From NCBI GenBank assembly GCA_045601045.1, contig JAZRZA010000017.1, forward strand, positions 1 to 30,329: a DNA stretch of 30,329 nucleotides, written 5' to 3'. The notes below the pieces were generated by a model. That model was given only the letters and a program-made list of their open reading frames with translations, had not been told where the DNA came from and did not search any database. The stretch is from UBA1181 sp045601045. Its GTDB lineage: Bacteria; Bacteroidota; Bacteroidia; Bacteroidales; Paludibacteraceae. The position numbers and the translations under genes are program-made. Below, one piece after another: positions 14,339 to 23,175 of the stretch (its first letter is position 1; every line of letters starts with the position of its first letter).

Positions 14339-15352
14339 TTAGTTCTTCTTTGCCTCGATTGCTTGGTTCGCTGTGATAGCGATCAACTTCACAACGTCCT
14401 CAACGGAACAACCTCTTGAAAGGTCGTTGATAGGAGCGGCCAAACCTTGCAACAATGGACCGATCGCCTCAGCGCCAGCCAAACGTTGTACCAACTTGTA
14501 ACCGATGTTACCAGCCTCCAACTCAGGGAATACCAATACGTTCGCTGTGCCGGCCACCTCGCTGTTTGGTGCCTTGCTCTTCGCTACGGAAGGAACGATT
14601 GCGGCATCCGCTTGCAACTCACCGTCGATCTTCATGTCAGGAGCGGACTCCTTCGCGATGTTGGTAGCCTCGATTACCTTATCCACCATTTCGTGCTTAG
14701 CGCTTCCCTTGGTAGAGAAGGAGAGGATAGCGACTCTTGGATCGTCGAAACCGTAGATGTTCTTAGCGGTCTTGCCAGAGCAGATAGCGATTTGAGCCAA
14801 CTCCTCAGCGGTTGGGTTTGGTGTAGCGGCGCAGTCAGCGAACAACATCATACCGTTGTGTCCGATATTCTTATCCTTGAAGATCATCAAGAATGAACCG
14901 GAAACGCAACCAACACCTGGTTGAGTCTTTACGATTTGGAAGGCTGGACGAAGCACGTCGCCGGTGAAGTTTCTTGCACCAGCTACCTCTCCATCGACAT
15001 CTCCGTTCTTGATCATCAAGCAAGCCAAGTACAAGGGATCCTTCACCTTGGCGATCGCTTGCTCCTCTGTCATACCCTTCTTTTGACGAAGTTTGAAGAG
15101 AAGGTCTGAATATGTCTTGCTGTTAGGGTTGTTCTCTGGGTCGATGATAGTCGCCTTCGCGATGTTCTTCAATCCGAATTGAGCGGCCATTCCCTCGATC
15201 TCTTGCTTGTTGCCCAAAAGGGTGATGTTGGCGATGCCTTGTTCGATGACTTGGTCTGCGGCTTTCAACGTTCTCTCCTCAGTTCCTTCTGGAAGAATGA
15301 TGCGTTGAGGGTTTGCCTGTGCCCTTTTGATAATGCTTTCAATCAATTCCAT
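14339..15352 (-). CDS. pta: Phosphate acetyltransferase
   Basis: Phosphate acetyltransferase (337 residues) interconverts acetyl-CoA plus phosphate and acetyl phosphate plus CoA, feeding acetate kinase encoded next. It is the short form with only the catalytic PTA_PTB domain and lacks the long N-terminal regulatory domain of enterobacterial Pta. Visible family segments include RIILPEGTEERTLKAA near the N-terminus, VAGARNFTGDVLRPAFQIV (about residues 123-141), SFLMIF, the RVAILSFSTKGSA stretch and PNVLVFPELEAGNIGYKL-like residues near 275-290. The start at 15352 follows a promoter-like region. Assignment is firm. Confidence 0.96.
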   Translation of the reverse strand: MELIESIIKRAQANPQRIILPEGTEERTLKAADQVIEQGIANITLLGNKQEIEGMAAQFGLKNIAKATIIDPENNPNSKTYSDLLFKLRQKKGMTEEQAIAKVKDPLYLACLMIKNGDVDGEVAGARNFTGDVLRPAFQIVKTQPGVGCVSGSFLMIFKDKNIGHNGMMLFADCAATPNPTAEELAQIAICSGKTAKNIYGFDDPRVAILSFSTKGSAKHEMVDKVIEATNIAKESAPDMKIDGELQADAAIVPSVAKSKAPNSEVAGTANVLVFPELEAGNIGYKLVQRLAGAEAIGPLLQGLAAPINDLSRGCSVEDVVKLIAITANQAIEAKKN

Positions 15353-15405
15353 TTTCTTACTAATATGTTTCGTTAAATATTATTCTCGCCTTTAGTTATA
15401 TTCTA

Positions 15406-15413
15406 CAAAGATA
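15406..15413 (-). promoter_or_regulatory. Candidate -7 element for pta-ackA
   Basis: TATCTTTG on the minus strand fits TAnnTTTG, 53 bases upstream of the pta ATG. No clear TTTG is found at the -33 distance. Upstream lies CCCACATCT with a T-run, similar to the spacer of the promoter at 12827. Confidence 0.5.
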
Positions 15414-15507
15414 AAAAAAAGATGTGGGAAATGCATTTTTTTAGAAGTTTTAATCATGCACGTCAAACTCCCTATGAAATCGGTGCCTTTAATCGGAAAA
15501 TTATTAT

Positions 15508-15515
15508 TATTTTTG
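15508..15515 (+). promoter_or_regulatory. Candidate -7 element for the dut operon
   Basis: TATTTTTG on the plus strand matches TAnnTTTG, 58 bases before the dut ATG. A second similar but shorter match (TATTTTG) lies at 15528-15534. Neither has a clear -33 element, so the choice between them is open. Confidence 0.35.
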
Positions 15516-15573
15516 CCGATAATGCATTATTTTGCAAAAAATTGAAAATTAAGGAAGTAACAGATTGAAAAAT

Positions 15574-16008
15574 ATGGAAGTAAAAATCATCAATAAGTCC
15601 AAACACCAGTTGCCGCAATATGCCACCCCTCTTTCAGCGGGTATGGATTTGCGCGCGAACATCGACGAACCTATCACCATTGGCTCTTTGGAACGTGCCA
15701 TGGTGCCGACCGGTATCTACATCGCCTTGCCAGAAGGGTATGAGGCGCAGATCCGTCCACGTAGCGGTTTGGCTGCGAAGAAGGGCATCACGGTGCTGAA
15801 CACACCAGGTACGATCGATGCCGATTATAGGGGTGAGATCAAGGTGATTTTGGTGAATTTGTCTTCCGAACCTTTTGTCATCGAGGACGGGGAACGCATC
15901 TGCCAGATGGTGGTGGCGAAGCATGAGCGCGTTGATTGGACAGAGGTGGATACTTTGGATGAGACCGAACGTGGAGCGGGCGGTTTCGGACACACAGGCG
16001 TGAAATGA
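15574..16008 (+). CDS. dut: dUTP diphosphatase (trimeric dUTPase)
   Basis: dUTPase (144 residues) hydrolyses dUTP to dUMP and pyrophosphate, keeping uracil out of DNA and supplying dUMP. All five trimeric-dUTPase motifs are present: SAGMDLRA (I), the RAMVPTGIYIALP region leading to IRPRSGLAAKKG (II), LNTPGTIDADYRGEI (III, with the catalytic Asp), ERICQMVVAKHE (IV), and ERGAGGFGHTG (V, the phosphate-closing arm). A TTG three codons upstream (15565) could extend it, but ATG at 15574 fits the family start and has AAGGAAG upstream. The stop overlaps the start of the next gene by four bases (ATGA), making it the first gene of an envelope-related run. Confidence 0.96.
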   Translation: MEVKIINKSKHQLPQYATPLSAGMDLRANIDEPITIGSLERAMVPTGIYIALPEGYEAQIRPRSGLAAKKGITVLNTPGTIDADYRGEIKVILVNLSSEPFVIEDGERICQMVVAKHERVDWTEVDTLDETERGAGGFGHTGVK

Positions 16009-17735
16009 TTCGATTCTTCAAGATATTATTGGTATTAGTCGCTTTGTTTTCAGGGGGACTCTCTCCGCTATGGGCGGAGCAGACGGAGGCCCAAAAGAAG
16101 ACGAAGTTGCAATACTATTATCTGGAAGCGTTGAGACAGAAGCAGGCGGGCAACATCAGTGCGGCCGTCGATAATCTCTACCGATGCAATGCCTTGGATA
16201 ATAACTGCAGCGAGGTATTCGTCACCCTCTCCGACATCAATATGGAGATGAATTATACGAAAGTGGCCATCGAACAGATGAAGATGGCTTGCCGTTTGGA
16301 ACCAGAGAATGTCGATTATAAGAAACGGTTGGCAGGCCATGCGGTCAACGCGATGGATTTGGATCTTGCGGCGGAACTCTACGAGGAGTTGTTGAAGAAG
16401 GATCCGAAACATAAGAATGTCTATTACTACTACCTTGCGAATATCTATGCGAGGGAGGAGAAGTACCAACAGGCGATCGATGCCTGGGATGGTTTTGAAC
16501 AGGAGGAGGGTATCAACGAATCGGTTTGTCACGAGAAGTTCAAACTCTATGCGAAATTAGATAATGAGAAGAAAGCTTTCGCGGAGATGGACAAGTTGAT
16601 CAAGTCCGCTCCGAGGGAGACGAAGCATATTGCCTTAAAGGCCAATCTCTATGCGGCGATCGGCAAGAACAAACAATGCGAGAAGTGTTTCCAGAATGGA
16701 TTGAAGAGTTTCCCTAATGACCCGACTTTGAAGGTGGCGTATGGTGCCTATCTCACAGAAATGGGACGCCCGAAGGAGGGTATGGTTAAGTGGTTGGAGG
16801 TGTTGCAGGATCCCGAAGCCAGTTATATGACCAAGCACGAATTGTTGTATCGCATCGCAAGTGATACGTTGCTGGATATCGATGATTCCTACTATCTCGA
16901 TGTGATTCGCCAATATCCGAATGAGGAGTATCCTTGTTTGGTCTATGCCACCGTGTTGATGGGAAGGGGAGACACTACGTCGATTTCCTATATAAGAAAG
17001 GCTTTGACCTTGAATCCTAAACATGAGGATGCATGGCTGACGTTTATTAATTATTATGTGGCAAAGAACGACACAGCCAAAATTGTGGAGGCCAGTCAAG
17101 AGTCGGTGGAGCAATTCCCGGAGAGTGCCAATCTGTTGGATGTGAATGGTATGGCCTACATGATGGTGGGTCAAGATGAGAGCGCATTGATGGCTTGGGA
17201 GAAGGCCGCCCGATTGTCGGTCGCGTCGGAGCAGAAATCTTTGGCTTCTTCGATTTTCGCGAAGATGGGAGATCTTCTAATGTCTATGAATCGCAAGGAC
17301 TCTTGTTTCGCGGCTTACGACTCCGCATTGGTCTATGGACCGAATAATGTGATGGTGATGAATAATTACGCTTACTATCTGAGTGTGAACGACCAGGATT
17401 TGGATAAGGCGGAGAGAATGAGTTTGAAAACACTCAAAGAAACGCCGAATAGCCCTGTCTTTTTGGATACCTATGCATGGATTTGTTACAAGAAAGGGGA
17501 GTATAACGCCGCTTTGCTATATATTCAGCAAGCCTATAACAATGGCGGAAATGTAGATCCGGAACTTTTAGAACATTATGCGGATATTCTCTATAAGACG
17601 GGAACTCCTCTTTCGGAATGTCAGAAATATTGGAAAGAATCGTATAGAATCCTTACGGAGGAACAACCTTCTCGGGAGTATAGAAATTTGGATAAATTGA
17701 AGCAAAAAGCGGATACGGGAAAGTATGTTGAATAA
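16005..17735 (+). CDS. TPR-repeat protein, exported
   Basis: A 576-residue protein with a signal peptide (about residues 1-24, ending PLWA-E) and helical TPR repeats along most of its length, for example YYLEALRQKQAGNISAAVDN, YYYLANIYAREEKYQQAIDA and a near-consensus repeat FLDTYAWICYKKGEYNAALL close to the C-terminus. Such proteins are scaffolds for protein-protein contacts, here in the periplasm or on the outer membrane. In Bacteroidales it is found between dut and a DUF4292 lipoprotein gene, the order seen here, which points to a conserved envelope role, but the partner is unknown. It overlaps dut by 4 bases and the DUF4292 gene by 11 bases, so it is cotranslated with both. Confidence 0.9.
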   Translation: MIRFFKILLVLVALFSGGLSPLWAEQTEAQKKTKLQYYYLEALRQKQAGNISAAVDNLYRCNALDNNCSEVFVTLSDINMEMNYTKVAIEQMKMACRLEPENVDYKKRLAGHAVNAMDLDLAAELYEELLKKDPKHKNVYYYYLANIYAREEKYQQAIDAWDGFEQEEGINESVCHEKFKLYAKLDNEKKAFAEMDKLIKSAPRETKHIALKANLYAAIGKNKQCEKCFQNGLKSFPNDPTLKVAYGAYLTEMGRPKEGMVKWLEVLQDPEASYMTKHELLYRIASDTLLDIDDSYYLDVIRQYPNEEYPCLVYATVLMGRGDTTSISYIRKALTLNPKHEDAWLTFINYYVAKNDTAKIVEASQESVEQFPESANLLDVNGMAYMMVGQDESALMAWEKAARLSVASEQKSLASSIFAKMGDLLMSMNRKDSCFAAYDSALVYGPNNVMVMNNYAYYLSVNDQDLDKAERMSLKTLKETPNSPVFLDTYAWICYKKGEYNAALLYIQQAYNNGGNVDPELLEHYADILYKTGTPLSECQKYWKESYRILTEEQPSREYRNLDKLKQKADTGKYVE

Positions 17736-18546
17736 GAAACTGATAATCTTTATGATGGTGCTGGTCACTGTCTTCTCTTCGTGTAGTTCCTCCAAGAGAG
17801 GAGGCTCTGGCAATGAGAAGAAAGAGGCCTTGCCTACGCTCTCTTATTTGACATTTGGCGCGAAAGCCACTGTGTCTATGGACGGCTTTTCGGTGGGAGC
17901 AACCCTTCGTATGAAGAAGGATAGTTGTGTATCCCTCTCCGTTCAGCCCTTCGCTGGCGTGGAGGTGGCTAGACTCTTCGCGACGGATAAGGAGGTCTAT
18001 ATGGTGGATCGCATCAACAAACGATATGCGGTTTTGGATATGCAGTCGGAGTCTGTTCAGAAAAGCGGATATGGCAAATTGTTGAGTGTGAAAAAACTCC
18101 AATCTTTGTTGACCAATCAACTGTTCCTTTTGGACGAAAAGAACTCGGATGTGACGATGGCGGATTTCTCCGCTTCGCAAATCGCGGATGCTTGGTTGCT
18201 GCAATATGCGGATCCTAAATCAAGATTCAGCCAAGAGTTCACGATGAGCAGTGAGCATCGCGTGAAGAACGGTAGCATTACCTCAATGGATGGAGCTGTC
18301 CGTTGGGTATATGATCAATTTGAGCCGTTGGAGACTGGTTACTACTTCCCGATGGCAGTCGATGTGACTGTGCGGCAATCCGCTAAGGAGGGTGGTTATC
18401 GTTCTCCCCGATCTTCGACAAAGGAACTCTCCATTTTGTATAAGAAAATTGAGTTGAATAAAGACTACGGTTTCTCTAATCCGATTCCGAAGGGATATGA
18501 GAAGGTGACCTTCCAGGAGATGCTTAGCCTATTGAAATTAAAATGA
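17725..18546 (+). CDS. DUF4292 family lipoprotein (LolA/LolB-like)
   Basis: A 273-residue lipoprotein with the lipobox VFSSC (Cys20) after a hydrophobic signal. The mature sequence is beta-rich and fits DUF4292, a Bacteroidetes family thought to share the LolA/LolB-like half-barrel fold: TLSYLTFGAKATVSMDGF, then CVSLSVQPFAGVEVARLFATDKEVYMVDRINKRYA, and a C-terminal region with YKKIELNKDYGFSNPIPKGY. Role in outer-membrane biogenesis is inferred from fold and neighbours. The start lies inside the TPR gene (11-base overlap) and the EnvC-like gene begins six bases after the stop, so the three genes are one unit. Confidence 0.87.
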   Translation: MLNKKLIIFMMVLVTVFSSCSSSKRGGSGNEKKEALPTLSYLTFGAKATVSMDGFSVGATLRMKKDSCVSLSVQPFAGVEVARLFATDKEVYMVDRINKRYAVLDMQSESVQKSGYGKLLSVKKLQSLLTNQLFLLDEKNSDVTMADFSASQIADAWLLQYADPKSRFSQEFTMSSEHRVKNGSITSMDGAVRWVYDQFEPLETGYYFPMAVDVTVRQSAKEGGYRSPRSSTKELSILYKKIELNKDYGFSNPIPKGYEKVTFQEMLSLLKLK

Positions 18547-18552
18547 TAAACG

Positions 18553-19914
18553 ATGCGTAATAGAAATTATCTCTTATCGGTTTTAACGTTACTCGCCTTT
18601 TGTGTGATGCAGTTCGTGTGCGTCGGTACGCTTGACGCCCAGGCTAAGAAACCCGTTCAGAAGAGCGTCGCGACGACACAAAAGAAACCGACGACTGCCA
18701 CGCAAAAGAAGCCCACCGCAACTGCTACAAAGAGTACCTCAAAAACAACGGCGAAGAAGGAGGATATCAACTCTTTGAAGAATAAGCAGTCCCAATTGAA
18801 GAAGCAGATGCAGAATACGGATAAGAAACTATCCGAGACACGCAAAAATACCAAACAATCGTTGCGTGAGTTGGAGCGTTTGAACGAGGATATCATCTAC
18901 CGTGACCAACTGATCAAGAAACAGGCGGACGAGTTGAATCGTTATTCTACCCAAATCGACTCGTTGAATGCCAGTATCGAGCGTTTGTCCCAAGAGTATA
19001 AGGTCTTGAAGAAGAAACAGTCGGATATGATCTATTATGCTTTCATGACCAATAATAGCCAATCTGACTTCATCATTTATATCCTTTCCAGCAAGAACTT
19101 CCAGGAGGCTTATCGTCGGGTGATCTATTTAAGCAATTTGGCTACCATGAGAAAGGAGCAATCCGCTGAGTTGAACAAAACTAAGCAGGATATCCAGGTG
19201 AGAAGGGATAAGGTTGATTTGCTGAAATCCCGAACCAAGGATTTGTTGGCGAAGCAGGAGAAAGAGAAGGAGTTCGCTGTTTATCAGAAGCAGAAACAGG
19301 ATAAATTGTTGGTGTCGTTGCAGGCACAGGAGAAATTCCTGAAAAGCGAGTTGCAGAAGCAACAACAAGCTTCTGAACAGTTGAACGAGAAGATTCAGAA
19401 AATCATCACGCAGCAAGCCGAGGCTGCCAAGAAACGTTCGCAACCTACCAAGACTACCACCAAGGGTGGTTATGCGATGACCAAGGAGGAGACGACTGTG
19501 GCCGGTGGATTCGAGAAGAACAAAGGCCTTCTGCCTTGGCCTGTCCGCGGTAATATTACGGGAAGTTTCGGCAAACAGCCTCATCCGGTATTGAAGGATG
19601 TGACGGTGAACAACAAGGGTGTCTACATCACCGCGGCCCCCGGATCCAAGGCAACGGCTGTTTATGATGGTACTGTTTCCCAATGTTTCTCCGTTCCCGG
19701 AAATAACAATGCGGTGATTGTCCGCCATGGTAATTATTTGACGGTATACGCGAATCTGACCGATATCTATGTGAAGAGCGGTTCGAAAGTGACGAAAGGA
19801 AATCCTATCGGAAAGATTTATGAGGACAGCGAGGATAAGAACAAAGCGACTCTCTTTTTCCAGGTATGGAAAGAAAAAAATTTGCTCAATCCGCAGCAAT
19901 GGTTGAAAAAATAA
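18553..19914 (+). CDS. EnvC-like murein hydrolase activator (M23/LytM fold, catalytic residues lost)
   Basis: A 453-residue exported protein: signal peptide (about 1-30), a Lys/Thr-rich low-complexity linker (about 32-70), long coiled coils (about 70-295), and a C-terminal LytM/M23 domain (about 325-453). The order matches E. coli EnvC, which activates cell-wall amidases during division rather than cutting peptidoglycan itself. Here the metal ligands of active M23 enzymes are absent: the HxGxD position reads NKGVY (354-358) and the HLHF position reads TLFFQ (433-437). A regulatory, non-enzymatic role is therefore likely. It follows the DUF4292 gene by six bases. Amidase partners are outside the window. 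Confidence 0.9.
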   Translation: MRNRNYLLSVLTLLAFCVMQFVCVGTLDAQAKKPVQKSVATTQKKPTTATQKKPTATATKSTSKTTAKKEDINSLKNKQSQLKKQMQNTDKKLSETRKNTKQSLRELERLNEDIIYRDQLIKKQADELNRYSTQIDSLNASIERLSQEYKVLKKKQSDMIYYAFMTNNSQSDFIIYILSSKNFQEAYRRVIYLSNLATMRKEQSAELNKTKQDIQVRRDKVDLLKSRTKDLLAKQEKEKEFAVYQKQKQDKLLVSLQAQEKFLKSELQKQQQASEQLNEKIQKIITQQAEAAKKRSQPTKTTTKGGYAMTKEETTVAGGFEKNKGLLPWPVRGNITGSFGKQPHPVLKDVTVNNKGVYITAAPGSKATAVYDGTVSQCFSVPGNNNAVIVRHGNYLTVYANLTDIYVKSGSKVTKGNPIGKIYEDSEDKNKATLFFQVWKEKNLLNPQQWLKK

Positions 19915-19951
19915 AAATTGATTATTATCTTTACATTCATTAACAAAGAAA

Positions 19952-20926
19952 ATGGTAAGCAATATGGAAGATAAGGAAAATAAAGAATTGGATCTTTGGG
20001 ATGTGTTGAAATCCGTCGGATCAGCGATAAAAAGCGGCATGTTAAGTGTAGCGAAAGGGTTGGGTTGGGTTTGCCGACTTGTATTCAAATACAAATTCTT
20101 AGCTTTGGGCTGTATAGTGGTGATGGCGTTGGTCTGCACTTACAAGAATAGAACCAATGTCTATCAAAGCGAGGCGGATCTTAAATTGATCTCTTTCCAT
20201 TCTTATTTTGTGAAGAATATCTTAGATCCAATCAACGTTCAATGTGCCTATTCGGATAGTGTTTCTGTGGCCAATAAGTTGGGTATCAGTGAAAGTGACG
20301 CCTCTAAAATACGTGCCATTAAAACCTATTATTACGTTGATCTACAGAATGATGGAACGCCTGATTATGTTGATTACGACGGTAAGTTTGATATGAAAGA
20401 CACCACGATGTCCATTCTTCCTTGGAAGGTCAAAATTGCAGTGGAGACAACCGATACCTCTGTGATGTCCAAACTCACTGACGCATTCAGCCACGCTATT
20501 ATCAGTAATAGTCAGGTGAAGAAGGAGAATGCGCTTCGTATCGCGCAATTGGATGAGAAGATCGCGATGGTAGACCATGAGATCTTGCTTTTGGACAGTT
20601 TACGTAGAAAGGAGTATTTCGAGCGCAAGAAGGATGTCCTATTGGCGATGGATAAGACCGTGATGTTGAACGAACGTGAGATGAAACTTTACCACAATGA
20701 TATTTTGGAGTTGCAAAAGACTAAGCAGGATTTGTCTTGGGAGCGTAACATCTATGAGTTGTGCGTCTCTTTTGAGAATGAATTTGAGGTAAATCCTCTT
20801 CCTGTCAACCGTTGGTCAAAGACCTATCCAAAGTATTTCTTGTTAGGACTTTTGTTTTCTATCGTCATTGCTCTTTTCTTGGAGAGCAAGGAGTCCATCC
20901 AAAAGTATTTAAATAAAGAAGTATAA
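19952..20926 (+). CDS. Wzz-like chain-length-determinant family membrane protein
   Basis: A 324-residue inner-membrane protein with two membrane segments, one near residues 48-66 (FKYKFLALGCIVVMALVC) and one near the C-terminus (about 296-312, FLLGLLFSIVIALFLE), and a large intervening periplasmic region with coiled-coil stretches (about 180-265). This topology matches Wzz/polysaccharide co-polymerase proteins, which set glycan chain length. The usual proline-rich motif by the second segment is not clear, so the assignment rests on topology. A Met five codons in (19964) is an alternative start. The gene lies 37 bases after the EnvC-like gene; a weak TATCTTTA at 19926 could give it a separate promoter. 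Confidence 0.68.
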   Translation: MVSNMEDKENKELDLWDVLKSVGSAIKSGMLSVAKGLGWVCRLVFKYKFLALGCIVVMALVCTYKNRTNVYQSEADLKLISFHSYFVKNILDPINVQCAYSDSVSVANKLGISESDASKIRAIKTYYYVDLQNDGTPDYVDYDGKFDMKDTTMSILPWKVKIAVETTDTSVMSKLTDAFSHAIISNSQVKKENALRIAQLDEKIAMVDHEILLLDSLRRKEYFERKKDVLLAMDKTVMLNEREMKLYHNDILELQKTKQDLSWERNIYELCVSFENEFEVNPLPVNRWSKTYPKYFLLGLLFSIVIALFLESKESIQKYLNKEV

Positions 20927-20939
20927 TCAAGAATTAATA

Positions 20940-21917
20940 ATGTCTCGGATTTTCAGGTGGGGTATTATTGGGGCTGGAAATATTGCCGGTTCTTTTGCCC
21001 AGGGGTTGAGTGTGTTGCCTGATGCGGAGTGTTACGCGATCGCTTCGCGCGATGAGGCGAAGGCCATCGCATTCGCGAAAAAGTATGGTTGTTCCAAATA
21101 TTATGCATCCTATACGGAGATGTTGGAAGATCCTGATGTGGATATTGTTTATGTGGCGACTCCCAATAATTTGCACTATACACACACGATGATGGCACTG
21201 GAGGCTGGTAAACCAGTCTTATGTGAAAAGCCTTTTGCCATTACTTGCCAACAGGCGATGACGATGATGCGTACTTCCCGCGAAAAAAATCTTTTCTTGA
21301 TGGAGGCGTTGTGGAGTAGATTCCTCCCTTCTGTCTTGGAGACTAAAAAACGTTTGGATAGTGGTGAAATCGGTAATCCGTTGCTTCTGCAGGCGGAATT
21401 TGGTATTCATCCTTCCTATGACCCTAGTAGTCGATTGTTTGATCCGAAGTTGGGAGGCGGTTCCATCCCTGACATCGGTATTTATCCTATATTCCTAGCG
21501 TTGTATCTTTTCGGAGATCCCCTCTCTGTGGAGGTGTCATCCGTGCCCGCGCCGACAGGTGTGGATATGACGACTACCATTGTGATGAAACACAAAGAGG
21601 GCAGAATGAGTGTCTTGACCTCCTCGTTCGCTTTTGATTTGGAGTCAGATGCCAAGATTACCGGAGATGCCGGTCGTTTGCGTCTTTGCAGAATGTTCCA
21701 TATCCCTACCACTTTGAAGGTGAGACACCGGGTGGATGAACCGGAGGTGGAGATTCCTGTAGTATTGGAGGGCAATGGTTACAACTACGAGGCGCTGGAG
21801 GTGATGCGATGCATCAGCGAGGGTAAAATTGAGAGTGATCAGTGGAGCCATCAAAACACGTTGCGTTTGTTGGATATTGTGGAACAAGCGGCGAAGGGCG
21901 CGTTTCTAAATCTATAA
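20940..21917 (+). CDS. Gfo/Idh/MocA family oxidoreductase
   Basis: A 325-residue NAD(P)-dependent oxidoreductase. The Rossmann motif is GAGNIAG at residues 10-16 of RWGIIGAGNIAGSFAQ, followed by the family signatures VYVATPNNLHYTHTMMALEAGKPVLCEKPFA, where the EKP lysine is catalytic, and a C-terminal alpha/beta domain with GGGSIPDIGIYPI. The family acts on sugars, inositol, dihydrodiols or related compounds; the substrate is unknown. It starts 13 bases after the Wzz-like gene, and the next gene begins five bases after its stop, so these genes are closely linked. Confidence 0.92.
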   Translation: MSRIFRWGIIGAGNIAGSFAQGLSVLPDAECYAIASRDEAKAIAFAKKYGCSKYYASYTEMLEDPDVDIVYVATPNNLHYTHTMMALEAGKPVLCEKPFAITCQQAMTMMRTSREKNLFLMEALWSRFLPSVLETKKRLDSGEIGNPLLLQAEFGIHPSYDPSSRLFDPKLGGGSIPDIGIYPIFLALYLFGDPLSVEVSSVPAPTGVDMTTTIVMKHKEGRMSVLTSSFAFDLESDAKITGDAGRLRLCRMFHIPTTLKVRHRVDEPEVEIPVVLEGNGYNYEALEVMRCISEGKIESDQWSHQNTLRLLDIVEQAAKGAFLNL

Positions 21918-21922
21918 GTATT

Positions 21923-23158
21923 GTGGTTTTAAATTATATCTGGATAGGTTTTTTCTTGGTAGCCTTACTTGTGGCTTTTGTGAGGGTCATTATCTTTCAG
22001 GATTATCAAGTCTTTGAAAGGGTGGTTTCCAGTACCTTTGAAATGTCGGAATTCGCGGTGATGAATATCGCCTTGCCTTTGAGTGGCGTGATGATCTTGT
22101 GGTTGGGTCTGATGAATATTGGAGAGAAGGCGGGAGCCATCAATTTCCTATCTAGGATTATCGGCCCTTTCTTCTCCAAATTGTTCCCGGAAATTCCTAA
22201 AGACCACCCCGCAAGTGGTTTGTTGGTGATGAATTTTGCGGCCAATATGCTGGGTTTGGATAATGCGGCTACTCCGATGGGCTTAAAGGCGATGGAGAGT
22301 CTGCAGGAGATCAATCCGAAAAAAGAGGAGGCCTCCAATGCGCAGATTATGTTTTTGGCGCTCAACACCTCCGGTTTGACTATTATCCCGATCACGATTT
22401 TGGCGCAACGTGCCATCATGGGCGCCTCCAATCCGACTGATGTCTTCGTTCCATTGCTTATCTCTACCTTTTTCTCCACACTGACAGCCATTTTGTATGT
22501 GGGTATCCGTCAGCGGTTGGATATTTGGAATAGGGTGGTGATTGGATGGATTTTGGGTATAGCGTTGGTAATCTCCTCTATTGTCTTTGCCATTTCCCAT
22601 GTGCCGGGCGGTGTTGCCTTCAGCATCTCCAAGGTGGGCGGAAACTTCATCCTGTTCCTTATCATCATGCTTTTTGTCTGTGCGGGAGCCTGGAAGCGGG
22701 TGAATGTCTATGAAGCCTTCATTGATGGAGCGAAGAAGGGGTTTGAGACCTCTGTGCGAATCTTGCCCTATTTGGTGGGAATGTTGGTGGGTATCGGTGT
22801 GTTCCGAGCTTCCGGAGCCATGGATCTGCTTTGTAATGCGTTGACCTCGCTCTTCTCTTTCTTTTTCAGTGATACACGTTTTGTGGAGGCTCTGCCAACC
22901 GCTATCATGAAACCGCTTAGCGGAAGTGGCGCCAAGGCGATGATGGTGGAGGCGATGAAGACCTATGGCCCTGATTCTTTTGTAGGTAGGCTTACTTGCC
23001 TGTTCCAGGGTGCGGCCGATACGACTTTCTATATCATCGCGCTCTATTTCGGATCTGTGGGAATTAAGAATACACGATATGCCGTAACGGCAGGACTGGT
23101 GGCTGATTTAGGTGGTGTGATCGCCGCTATTGTGGCCGCATACTTGTTTTTTGGTTAA
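21923..23158 (+). CDS. Fused SpmA/SpmB-type nucleoside-recognition (Gate) membrane protein
   Basis: A 411-residue inner-membrane protein joining two Gate/nucleoside-recognition domains, like SpmA and SpmB (spore maturation proteins A and B) in one chain. The first half has FAANMLGLDNAATPMGLKAM and NTSGLTIIPITILAQRA, SpmA-like. The second half has KPLSGSGAKAMMVEAM and CLFQGAADTTFYIIALYFG, SpmB-like. About ten hydrophobic segments are visible. I start at GTG 21923, just after the oxidoreductase stop, because homologues begin near this hydrophobic LNYIWIGFFL. An ATG at 21842 would add 27 residues encoded in another frame of the oxidoreductase gene. The fused form is common in Bacteroidetes, which do not sporulate; what it transports is not established. 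Confidence 0.85.
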   Translation: MVLNYIWIGFFLVALLVAFVRVIIFQDYQVFERVVSSTFEMSEFAVMNIALPLSGVMILWLGLMNIGEKAGAINFLSRIIGPFFSKLFPEIPKDHPASGLLVMNFAANMLGLDNAATPMGLKAMESLQEINPKKEEASNAQIMFLALNTSGLTIIPITILAQRAIMGASNPTDVFVPLLISTFFSTLTAILYVGIRQRLDIWNRVVIGWILGIALVISSIVFAISHVPGGVAFSISKVGGNFILFLIIMLFVCAGAWKRVNVYEAFIDGAKKGFETSVRILPYLVGMLVGIGVFRASGAMDLLCNALTSLFSFFFSDTRFVEALPTAIMKPLSGSGAKAMMVEAMKTYGPDSFVGRLTCLFQGAADTTFYIIALYFGSVGIKNTRYAVTAGLVADLGGVIAAIVAAYLFFG

Positions 23159-23175
23159 TTATCACTTATAAGCGT

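Noticed and set aside
19129..20139. Minus-strand open frame of 336 codons
   Set aside because: It is antisense to the EnvC-like and Wzz-like genes, whose products have clear domain structure; its leucine/arginine-rich product is typical of a reverse-strand shadow.
21842..21922. ATG start at 21842 for the SpmA/SpmB-type protein
   Set aside because: The added 27 residues overlap the oxidoreductase gene in another frame and have no family resemblance; GTG at 21923 fits better.
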